The translations under genes and the position numbers were made by a program. Shown in pieces: positions 51,732 through 59,436 of a DNA stretch of 64,000 nucleotides. Under the pieces are notes generated by a model, which was given only the letters and a program-made list of their open reading frames with translations, did no database searches and was not told the DNA's origin. Each line of letters begins with the position of its first letter. The first letter of the stretch is position 1. The DNA is taken from positions 1-64,000 of the forward strand of contig JAHFRE010000001.1 in assembly GCA_023258955.1 (NCBI GenBank), written 5' to 3'. This DNA comes from Sterolibacterium sp. (GTDB lineage: Bacteria > Pseudomonadota > Gammaproteobacteria > Burkholderiales > Rhodocyclaceae).

Positions 51732-51974
51732 ATGCGCAACACGGCCAAACCGAAGCCCATTATCTGGCGCACAGCATGTACGCCGGGGCAAAACCGCAGT
51801 GGATCACGCGCGTACGAAGGATGGGCCCACGCTGCGCCGGGCGACCAGGAGGAGAAGTCCGCCATGCGGCGGCGCAGCCGCCGCATGGCGGGTTCAACGA
51901 CTGCGAGGACGAGATTGCATGCTAGTTGCGACTACTGGCCACTTCCCAGTATCTCTCTCTGCTTCTCAAGGTAG
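51732..51974 (+). pseudogene. Possible remnant of a small orphan gene
   Basis: A frame starting MRNTAKPKPIIWR resembles the opening of short conserved proteins of unknown function (about 60-80 residues) common in proteobacteria. After about 13 residues the resemblance is lost, and a neighbouring frame (AHSMYAGAKPQWITRV) may continue it, which would mean a frameshift. The frame then runs through the hairpin at 51859. Evidence is weak. Confidence 0.25.
51859..51891. repeat. Perfect 15-bp inverted repeat with 3-base loop
   Basis: CCGCCATGCGGCGGC at 51859-51873 and its exact complement at 51877-51891 around GCA. There is no T-run on either side. It could be a transcription terminator, a REP-like element or a scar of a mobile element. 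Confidence 0.7.
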
Positions 51975-52591
51975 ATTGCCTCTGAGATCAGTCCTTTTTC
52001 GTGGAAGCCCTTCAACTCGTAAAGGCGTGACTCTTTGGAGGTCAGTGCGGGTGTCGGGGCATCCGCTTTCGCCGGAGGACTAGGAGCTCTAGCTGCGGCA
52101 TCAATCGGCGCTGGCAGGTTCGTCGAAGCTGTCGCCTGCAGGAGTTTGGTTTCTTTCAGCGCTATGGCGTAGGGTCCGCCATTCACATCGACCGAGCCAT
52201 CTCTTACCGTACCCTTGGCCCCAAGGAAGCTTGGCGCTTCAAGATGCGCTGCTCTCGGCGCAATTTCAAAGTGGTACTCTCGGTTAGCTTCCAGCTCGAA
52301 GTGAGATACGAATGTTCCCGGAGTAAACCACGCGTAGGTCGCGAGGATGACCTTTCCAGGTTCGATTGCTGCCGAATAGCTCTCGCCTTGCCGCAGTTCA
52401 GCAACGCGGTTCCCGTTTAGGTCAACTCTTGCTGGTACCTGCATAAGCGACATGTCGTCGTTCATCGTGATGGTCAGCTTGGCCTTGCCCTGCGGCACGA
52501 CCAATGCCGAAGGTGCTTGCACCCCGGCGGGTTGTGTTGTCGCGCAACCCGATAGGACTATGGACAAGGCCAAGATTGTCAAAATGCGCAT
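51932..52591 (-). CDS. Lipoprotein with C-terminal SHOCT domain
   Basis: A 219-residue protein with a lipoprotein signal (ILTILALSIVLSGC, Cys16). Residues about 30-145 form a beta-rich domain resembling DUF2846-type lipoproteins (KLTITMNDDMSLMQVPARV; an EANREYHFEI strand). After a proline/alanine linker, the last 30 residues (LYELKGFHEKGLISEAIY) match the SHOCT oligomerisation motif. Likely anchored in a membrane facing the periplasm. Function unknown; unrelated to the catabolic operons. Confidence 0.8.
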   Translation of the reverse strand: MRILTILALSIVLSGCATTQPAGVQAPSALVVPQGKAKLTITMNDDMSLMQVPARVDLNGNRVAELRQGESYSAAIEPGKVILATYAWFTPGTFVSHFELEANREYHFEIAPRAAHLEAPSFLGAKGTVRDGSVDVNGGPYAIALKETKLLQATASTNLPAPIDAAARAPSPPAKADAPTPALTSKESRLYELKGFHEKGLISEAIYLEKQREILGSGQ

Positions 52592-52895
52592 GGATGCTCC
52601 AGAAGAAAGTCGTGCCGTGACATTGGAATGGTGTGATCCGCGAAAATCCGCGATTTACTGAACCGTCGCACCATGAATGGCGAAGATCCCGGTGCTGAAC
52701 ACAACAACCGCCTTCTTACCTGAGGCGGCACCCGACTGAGATGAGATGGTATCTATCCGACAGTAGAATGCCCATGGCATAGAGGGGCGCGGCCACCAAG
52801 GTCTCCGGTAGAGTGGTTGTTGCGACACATCCACTTTTACAGGAGAAAACACGATGACCGCTATCTCGTATAGTCGTCGTGGCAAAAGGGAGTGT
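52592..52895. other. Intergenic stretch, no convincing gene
   Basis: About 300 bases, AT-richer than the left half. Both strands carry short open frames (for example 52655-52885 on the minus strand) that match nothing I recognise. A plus-strand ACAGGAG followed by ATG at 52854 opens a frame that does not extend far. It may contain insertion-sequence debris, but no terminal repeats were seen. Confidence 0.4.
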
Positions 52896-53150
52896 TTATT
52901 TCCAGCCAGCCTCTTTCTCGCATGCCTTCATTTCATTGGGGTGAGTCTTCTCCCATGCTGAAATTGACTTCGTTTCGTTGTCGTCCATCTTGCCATTCAT
53001 GCAGGTACAGTACTTCCTAACGACCTCAGGTGTAGCGCCTTCTCCTTTGTTGTCTGCAACACATTTCTTAATCCATGCTTGGTCATCTGCGCCAGCTTGA
53101 GCTTGGAATGAAAGAGCGATGAACGCAACTGCCGCGATTACCTTGTACAT
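52896..53150 (-). CDS. Small exported cysteine-containing protein (84 aa)
   Basis: An 84-residue protein with a signal peptide (YKVIAAVAFIALSFQAQA) and a short mature region with four cysteines (KKCVADNK, RKYCTCMNG, KACEKEAG), probably forming two disulfides in the periplasm. ATG 53150 has GGAGG 5 bases upstream, so it is preferred to the ATG five codons earlier. Similar short CxC/Cys-motif proteins of unknown function are common; I cannot assign a role. Confidence 0.75.
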   Translation of the reverse strand: MYKVIAAVAFIALSFQAQAGADDQAWIKKCVADNKGEGATPEVVRKYCTCMNGKMDDNETKSISAWEKTHPNEMKACEKEAGWK

Positions 53151-53376
53151 GCGACGCCTCCCCAAGAAGATAAGCGATCGAAAAGAATGGAGTACAAACT
53201 ATAACGCAAAAATCCGTTCCTGCGACCTCTCCACGACAATGTTCCGGATCAATGTAGCGGCTCTCCCGTCTCGACTGGGGACCTCAGTACGGCGTCCGCC
53301 CTGAGTCGAACTTCTGCTGCCCTTGGCGATGTAGAGGTGCGCGCTTGGATCCGTTCAGCGGAAATCGAGACAGCCG

Positions 53377-56300
53377 CTACATCCCATTTAGTTGTTGGTA
53401 GATTTGGCTCAATATCTCCTCTGCCGTCTTGGAGCGGATGCTGTATGCCTTGTTATCCATATTGAAGTACTCGTAGCCGAACGAATAGCACCCTTGGACC
53501 CAAGGTGTTGCAGCAAATGCGAGCAGCGTCGCTTGATAGGCCCGCGCCTGTTCGTCATAGTCGCTGACGGGTGAAACGACGGTCGGGGAGAACTGGGTAA
53601 TTTCTGGCGCGTCAACCCGGTACTGCTGCATCGCCGACGTGTTCGCGGAATAGTATGCTATTTCGCCAAACACAAAGGGCTTGTTGCCGAAGCGTTGTGA
53701 AAGCGGCTGGTATTTCGACGCCAATTTGCTGAGGGCTGCCGAATACATATCAGATACCGGCGCATTGTCAGTGGTCGCCACGGGCCACCACCATTTATCG
53801 CCCAGATAATCGAGGTCGCCGTACCAGTCGTATTCGGCGGCGTCGGAATTGAAGCTGTCAATCGTCAACTTGAGCGACGGCGCGACGGCACGGATCGAAG
53901 CGATTATGTCCTTCCATTTCGCGTTGATGTAAAGCCGAGTTGCTGGATTGGCGGATTCGACTCTATCCTCCGCCCAGCCGTTGTTCGCCAGGATCAACAG
54001 GTCCACCCCCTCCTGCTGGGCGATGGTTGCGTGATACATGAATACGGCCTTCACCTGGTCGTAGAATTGGTCGTACCAGGCATTGCTGTGAGGCACCAAG
54101 AAGAAGCTTTCGTAGTCGGCGTTGTTGCCGATAGGGAATGGAAAGGCCTTGAGCGCAACCTTCAAGCCCTGCCTCTTGATTTCACGGATATGGGTCAGCA
54201 GGTCCTCGGTCGGAAAGGAATTGCCCCCCTGCTCGACGATGGGATTATCGGTATTTCGAATATCCCAAACTGAGGCAATCTGCAGCCACTTAGCGTTCTT
54301 GCTCTTGAGCCTTGCTACCGACGGCCCAATCAGCGGCAGCCATGCGGGCCGCCAAAAGTCGATGAATTCAACACCGGTCTCGAAGGGCTCCGTCGTCCGC
54401 GGCGCAATTGCTCCGGCCATGCTGGTTTGCACGGTTGCCTGTGGCGTCTCGCGCATCTGGACGCCCCACACGGTGACGGAATCGTTGGCGGTCGCGCCCG
54501 CTGGACCAACGCTCACACTGCGGAAGACCGGAGGATCTTGATCGACCGGCGGGATCAGCTCAGAAATCACGCCGTCGCGCAAATAGCGATACCGCAGGGT
54601 TGAGTTCGGGCTGGTGTAGATGACGTAGGATGCCGTGTCCGATCCCGTTGCCCACATTTTCATCGGCGGACTATTGTTACCATAGTCGTCCGTGGCTACA
54701 TAGAGGGAACCGGTGCTGCCGGCCGGCGAGCTTACGGACAGCGCGACGGGAACCTGCTGCGGCGTCTTCCACGCCGTGACCGTATCCGTAATGGTCATCG
54801 GGCCGGTCACGCAAAACGATCGCAGCACTGGCCTGCCGTTTGCGTCGCGTTCTCTGCCGTCGCGTTCGTTGTTGAGGCCGCCGTAGGCCAATGTGTAGGT
54901 GTAGTTGAAGCAGGATCCGATACCCAGGCTCGTGGTGTATGACCAGCGTGCGCCGCTGACCGAGGTCATGTCGATCATGCGCGTGTAATCGACATTGCTC
55001 GTATGAAATCCAGCAACCATTCCAAGGCGCAGGCTGTCGCCGAAAATCCGTGGAATCGCCCCGCTGGGTGTGCCTGCCGGCAAGGTCACTTGGATCGTGA
55101 CATCGGCCATCGTCGCTGCGGCCATCGATATGTTCGCGATCGTCGTCCCTGTGGCGGAGACCGTCGCGGAGGCTCTGGTTGTCACGTGCTCGCCGCTGTC
55201 GGCGAAGACCGTAATCTCGCACGGCCCTGCGGGAACCCCTTGAAGTGTGTACGTACCATCCCAGCGTGTAGTAGTGCGGTGCGGTCCTGCACTGACGGAC
55301 AGGCCCATCAGGGGACGCCCATCCAGGCTACTGACTCTCCCGCCAAGTGTGCCCGTCGATCCTGTCGCAAGCTGCAAGCCATCCCACTGCGCGACGGTTT
55401 CCCTGACCACGCCATTCCTTATGACAAGGGCGTGACGAGCGGCAGTCGCATCGGGTCGGAAAGGAACCGCTTCCGTCTTTAGCCAGTCCATATTGCGCTT
55501 GAGTGCATAGCGGAGAACGGTACCTTCCGGTGCGTTGATGGATGCTTGAAAGACGTCGGGCCCGCTGGAAACCTTGGTCATCTGGACTTCCTGTGCGTCC
55601 ACTTCCAGGAAGATGCCGGTACGCAGCCAGATTGTGTCGGCAGCAGGCGTGCTGGGCGGAACCGCAACCGAGACTGTCATGCTGGCCATGGCAGGCTGCG
55701 CCGCCAACGTCGGCAGGGTCAATTGCATCGCGCTGGTGGCGTTGACCCAAAAGCCGTCCCCGACGGGAATCTGGCTCAGAACGCCAAGACCCCGGGCAGC
55801 GGCGTAGCTCGGCAAATCCACTGTGGGCGAGGGCGTATAGAAATCCCAGGAAGACCTGCCGCTGTTCCAATGCCATATCGATTCTATCTGCGGCGAAAGA
55901 GAGCCGAACACCGCAGCAACGTCGATGGCTCTATTGGCGTTGTTGCCCAGCAGGCTCCATCCCCTCGCCAGGTTGAGCACCGGAGTGGAGGAGACGATTG
56001 CATTGGCGCTCGCTCCCGTGTGGGGTAGGGTTAGGCTCAGATCAGAACCGGCAGCGAGATTTACCCAAAAGCCTTCGCCCAAGCCGATCTGATTCAGTAC
56101 GCCATAGCCGTGAGTCACAGCAAATGCTGCCGAATCGATGCTGGCGAGTGGCGAGTAGAACTCCCATGACGAAGACGCCCCGTTCCAGCGCCAGACAGCA
56201 TTCACCCGGCCGCTAAGAGCGCCAAAGGCTGACGCAACGTCGAAGGGCTGATTGGAACTGTTGCCGACGAGGTTCCAACCTGGCTTGAGATTCAGGGTCG

Positions 56301-56424
56301 GCAGGGGGGCGGTGATATTCTGACCGAAGCCTTTGTTGCACAGGAATAAGCCGGTAAGCAGACCGACTATTCTTAGGGTTGTACGGAAGTTCCCCAACCT
56401 CAATGTCGGCGTCGTCGCGCCCAT
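53377..56424 (-). CDS. Large secreted multidomain protein with glycoside-hydrolase-like C-terminal domain
   Basis: A 1015-residue exported protein. After a signal peptide (IVGLLTGLFLCNKGFG) there are two tandem repeats of about 90 residues (LNLKPGWNLVGNSSNQPFDV and LNLARGWSLLGNNANRAIDV begin them; each contains a WxWN block and ends GEGFWVN or GDGFWVN). A carboxypeptidase-regulatory-like beta sandwich follows (GRVSSLDGRPLMGLSVSAG), then one or two CBM-like beta domains, and from about residue 700 a TIM-barrel-like domain (VEFIDFWRPAWLPLIG; KVALKAFPFPIG; ILANNGWAEDRVE; KPFVFGEIAYYS) resembling GH113/clan-A hydrolases. The glutamate in FGEIAY fits a nucleophile; the acid/base site reads NNGWAED. 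ATG 56424 has GGGAGG 6 bases upstream. Confidence 0.7.
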   Translation of the reverse strand: MGATTPTLRLGNFRTTLRIVGLLTGLFLCNKGFGQNITAPLPTLNLKPGWNLVGNSSNQPFDVASAFGALSGRVNAVWRWNGASSSWEFYSPLASIDSAAFAVTHGYGVLNQIGLGEGFWVNLAAGSDLSLTLPHTGASANAIVSSTPVLNLARGWSLLGNNANRAIDVAAVFGSLSPQIESIWHWNSGRSSWDFYTPSPTVDLPSYAAARGLGVLSQIPVGDGFWVNATSAMQLTLPTLAAQPAMASMTVSVAVPPSTPAADTIWLRTGIFLEVDAQEVQMTKVSSGPDVFQASINAPEGTVLRYALKRNMDWLKTEAVPFRPDATAARHALVIRNGVVRETVAQWDGLQLATGSTGTLGGRVSSLDGRPLMGLSVSAGPHRTTTRWDGTYTLQGVPAGPCEITVFADSGEHVTTRASATVSATGTTIANISMAAATMADVTIQVTLPAGTPSGAIPRIFGDSLRLGMVAGFHTSNVDYTRMIDMTSVSGARWSYTTSLGIGSCFNYTYTLAYGGLNNERDGRERDANGRPVLRSFCVTGPMTITDTVTAWKTPQQVPVALSVSSPAGSTGSLYVATDDYGNNSPPMKMWATGSDTASYVIYTSPNSTLRYRYLRDGVISELIPPVDQDPPVFRSVSVGPAGATANDSVTVWGVQMRETPQATVQTSMAGAIAPRTTEPFETGVEFIDFWRPAWLPLIGPSVARLKSKNAKWLQIASVWDIRNTDNPIVEQGGNSFPTEDLLTHIREIKRQGLKVALKAFPFPIGNNADYESFFLVPHSNAWYDQFYDQVKAVFMYHATIAQQEGVDLLILANNGWAEDRVESANPATRLYINAKWKDIIASIRAVAPSLKLTIDSFNSDAAEYDWYGDLDYLGDKWWWPVATTDNAPVSDMYSAALSKLASKYQPLSQRFGNKPFVFGEIAYYSANTSAMQQYRVDAPEITQFSPTVVSPVSDYDEQARAYQATLLAFAATPWVQGCYSFGYEYFNMDNKAYSIRSKTAEEILSQIYQQLNGM

Positions 56425-56781
56425 CTCTGCCTCCCTGTTCCCGCTTGTCTGATCGTTATTGTTATCAAGATGACCGCGTGGAACCAACGCGGAGTTGCTT
56501 CCCCAGATGGTAGCTCCTTATGCCGTTTGGTCTATCTCATCCGATCGCTCACGTTACCCATTATCATTATTGGCGTCAATGCGAATCGGTCGACGTCAGC
56601 CAGCTAAAGCAAAGTGCGGCTTCAGCAAACTGGGTAGAGCATTAGCAGAAGGTCTGAGACAACTAGCTGTCGCCGGATGGTCAGCGTATATTCCAGTCCG
56701 GCTAGCTGGGCAGTGTCCGAGGACGTGCAAGCGACATCAACGGTACCGAGGACGCTCACACCGAAAAGGGGTTGAAGTACT
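56425..56781. other. Divergent intergenic region
   Basis: About 357 bases between the divergent secreted-protein and YVTN-protein genes. It must contain both promoters, but no clear -35/-10 pair was found. Short frames on both strands match nothing known. Confidence 0.5.
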
Positions 56782-58455
56782 ATGAATCTTTCAGAGCGTA
56801 TCGCCACATTGCGCTTGGTCGTCGGGCTGTTGCTGTGCACTATCGTCGCACCAACACAGGCTTTCCCGATTATCGTCGATCCTCCCTATCCAGTCGTTTG
56901 CAAGTGTGTGGCCGTGAACCCAGTGACCAACAAGACCTACATGATCATCGGCGGGACGGATCTGACCGTGGTCGACGGCGCGACAGGCAACTCGAAATCG
57001 CTGTGGAATAGCACGACTAGCCTTGCCTATCCCATTGCGGTGGCCGTGAACCCGGTGACCAATAAAGTCTACCTGGTGAACTATAGCGCCGACACCAAGG
57101 CCAACTTTGTGTTAGTCGTTGATGGGGCGACTGAAGCATCGACCACTGTCGCTACTGGCTTGGCGTCGATTGACGTACAAGTAAATTCCGTAACCAACAG
57201 AGTCTACATTGTGAACAGCGGCGGCTACCAGACCAGAGCTTCCGAACAACATCCTCCCTTTCAAGGTTCCGTTACCGTATTGGATGGCGCTACCAACACC
57301 ACCATCGGCACCGTGCCAACGGGAAGTTCATCTATTGCTGCGGGCGTGAATCCTGTTACCAACAAGATCTATGTTGCGAACTACGACAGCAACGACGTCA
57401 CGGTGATCGATGGCGCTACCAACACCGCAACGACGGTTGCGGCGATGAACTCGCCGATCGATGTGGCAGTCAATCCATCAACCGATAAGATCTATGTAGC
57501 CAACTACGGTAGCAATGCCGTCACCGTGATCGATGGCGCGACCAACAGCACAGCTGCGGTGGCCAGTGGTATTCATCCGGTAGAACTGGCAGTGAATCAG
57601 GTAACCAACGCGATCTATGCTCTCAACGTCGGTGACGAACGAGGCGGCAGAGGCAACGTCACGGTAATCGATGGTGCAACCAACGCCACAAGCACCGTGC
57701 CGACTTGGGCAGATCCCACTGGGATCGCGATCAATTCGCTGACCAACAAGGTCTATGTGGTGAACTCAGGTTGGGTTGCAGGCAATGCATATAACCTCTT
57801 CAGCGTGACGGTGATCGATGGGGCAAGCAACGTGCCGAACACTGTGGCAACCGAGATGCACCCGACGGCAATTGGATTGAATATGACGACCAACAAGATC
57901 TATGTCGCGGATATCTTATCGATCGGTACGAACCTGGCAGGCCGCAATCACATCACGATAATTGACGGTTCAATCTCGCCCAGCGTCGTTGAGTTTTACA
58001 ACAGCAAGCTTGACAACTACTTTATTACCGCGGACCCATTCGAGGCGAGCGCGATTGACAACGGGAGTGCGGGACTGAGTTGGTCGCGCACCGGGAAGTT
58101 GTTCAAGTCGGGAGGCAACGCCGCAGTGTGCCGTTTTTACGGAAGTCAGTCGCCGGGACCGAACTCGCATTTCTACACGGTGAACGCCGCCGAGTGTGCA
58201 GGCCTGAAGCAACTTCAAGCTATCACGCCTGTAACAGAAAAGCGTTGGAATTTCGAAAGCTTGGACTTTCTGTCAACCATGCCCAGCAGCGGTACCTGTC
58301 CCAGCGGCACAACACCGGTCCATCGTGCATACAACAATGGCTATGCCCGTGGTGTCGATAGCAATCATCGAATCACAATCGATCCGGCGGCCATACAACA
58401 GGCGGTCTCACTCGGCTGGATTGCAGAAGGTGTGGTTATGTGCGCGCCGATATGA
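56782..58455 (+). CDS. Exported YVTN/YncE-type beta-propeller protein with DUF5648-like C-terminus
   Basis: A 557-residue protein. The signal peptide ends near residue 28 (LVVGLLLCTIVAPTQAF). Residues about 40-395 are built from roughly eight repeats of the form AVNPVTNKIYVANY ... VTVIDGATN, the YVTN beta-propeller unit found in surface and periplasmic proteins. From about residue 400 there is a separate domain (VVEFYNSKLDNYFITADPFE; FYTVNAAECAGL; WIAEGVVMCAPI) resembling DUF5648. AAGGGG precedes the ATG. Function unknown; probable extracellular binding or structural role. Less GC-rich than the left-hand operons. Confidence 0.82.
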   Translation: MNLSERIATLRLVVGLLLCTIVAPTQAFPIIVDPPYPVVCKCVAVNPVTNKTYMIIGGTDLTVVDGATGNSKSLWNSTTSLAYPIAVAVNPVTNKVYLVNYSADTKANFVLVVDGATEASTTVATGLASIDVQVNSVTNRVYIVNSGGYQTRASEQHPPFQGSVTVLDGATNTTIGTVPTGSSSIAAGVNPVTNKIYVANYDSNDVTVIDGATNTATTVAAMNSPIDVAVNPSTDKIYVANYGSNAVTVIDGATNSTAAVASGIHPVELAVNQVTNAIYALNVGDERGGRGNVTVIDGATNATSTVPTWADPTGIAINSLTNKVYVVNSGWVAGNAYNLFSVTVIDGASNVPNTVATEMHPTAIGLNMTTNKIYVADILSIGTNLAGRNHITIIDGSISPSVVEFYNSKLDNYFITADPFEASAIDNGSAGLSWSRTGKLFKSGGNAAVCRFYGSQSPGPNSHFYTVNAAECAGLKQLQAITPVTEKRWNFESLDFLSTMPSSGTCPSGTTPVHRAYNNGYARGVDSNHRITIDPAAIQQAVSLGWIAEGVVMCAPI

Positions 58456-58523
58456 TGCGATACTTGAGAATCTCCAGACAAGGCAAACGTCGGTTGTCTT
58501 CGCACAGGAGATGCCCTGTCGAC

Positions 58524-59120
58524 CTAGCGACGGTCATAGTTTCTTGTCTTGAGGCGGGCGACTTCTTCTGTCGCCAGTACACGAGGCTCGACCACCGGGC
58601 TGCCTGCGCGGGAGAACAGCGGCGACTGGCGATAGCGCCCGGAGATTCGATCGGCGATGGACATGACCAGAAACTTGCCGATCGTGCTGAGTAGTCTATG
58701 CTGTCTGGGCATGGTGCTGCCAGTGGCCGTGTGGGTGTTGACCGCTGCAGTCACCGCGCCGAAGTCGCGATCGATCGTCGCCGGATCCAGGCAGGTGTGG
58801 ATGAGACCGACTATTGAGACTCTTGGGTTTGCAAGCGTGTTGCCGATAGGGGTGTTGCAGCAGCGCGCATACCAGCGCAGCAGCCCCTTGGCTGTAAGCC
58901 GCACACAGGCCAGTTGATCAAGGCCCGTGTCGATCTGCAGACGCGATTGCGACACTTGAACGATCTCGGTTCCGCCCTGCTGATCCAGAACACCAGCGGC
59001 AGGACCAAAGAAGCGTCCAAACGCCTGGCAGTCGGTGCAATAGCAGCGAAGTCGATTGCTCGGTGAGCCGTTCCGGATGTAACCACTGACGGTGCCGCAC
59101 TTGCAGCTTAGTCGATGCAT
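58524..59120 (-). CDS. DUF6151/GFA-like zinc-binding protein
   Basis: A 198-residue protein with the cysteine pattern of glutathione-dependent formaldehyde-activating (GFA)-like proteins: CKCGTVSG near the N-terminus, CYCTDCQAF, and CCNTPIGN in the middle, which together should bind zinc. It matches the DUF6151 subgroup by pattern. The family's biochemical role is uncertain. It converges with the YVTN gene (68 bases between stops). Confidence 0.75.
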   Translation of the reverse strand: MHRLSCKCGTVSGYIRNGSPSNRLRCYCTDCQAFGRFFGPAAGVLDQQGGTEIVQVSQSRLQIDTGLDQLACVRLTAKGLLRWYARCCNTPIGNTLANPRVSIVGLIHTCLDPATIDRDFGAVTAAVNTHTATGSTMPRQHRLLSTIGKFLVMSIADRISGRYRQSPLFSRAGSPVVEPRVLATEEVARLKTRNYDRR

Positions 59121-59436
59121 AGATTGACCATCCGCCAGTGGCCTGGCTCTTGTGGCGCCTAACGAAAATGGGGAGCCTAAACGACGGGCGATGGGGCGTC
59201 AATGAGACCATGAGTGTTTGAAAGATGAAATCGGTGGGACAATGCGACCTGGGTCAAGCTTAGAGGTTGTCATTGGCCCGAACAGGGAGAGGCGGAGGAG
59301 CGCTGACCTTGTTGCTGGCAAATGTCTGGTCCTTAAGTTGACTGGCAGCGAACGAACCGCCGAGGTATACGTCGAATAACATCTTGTGGCGCTTGTTCGG
59401 CCGGTCGGCCAAGCCCCATTCGGGGGGGGTACAATC
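59121..59436. other. Divergent intergenic region ending in a G8 tract
   Basis: About 316 bases between DUF6151 and the GGDEF-EAL gene. Small overlapping frames on both strands were judged spurious. Its notable feature is eight consecutive G residues at 59422-59429, which act as the ribosome-binding sequence of the next gene (spacing 7). Confidence 0.6.

Larger units (their letters stand above)
51344..51931. other. Non-coding or degenerate stretch upstream of the symporter gene
   Basis: About 590 bases without a convincing intact gene. It contains the symporter promoter region (minus strand), a short palindrome TCCAT-ata-ATGGA (51567-51579) resembling IclR-type operators, remnants of a small plus-strand gene (51732-51974) and a perfect 15-bp hairpin (51859-51891). 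Composition becomes more AT-rich here. Confidence 0.6.

Noticed and set aside
52655-52885. Small minus-strand gene between the lipoprotein and the Cys protein
   Set aside because: No ribosome-binding site, no recognisable motif, and composition not coding-like.
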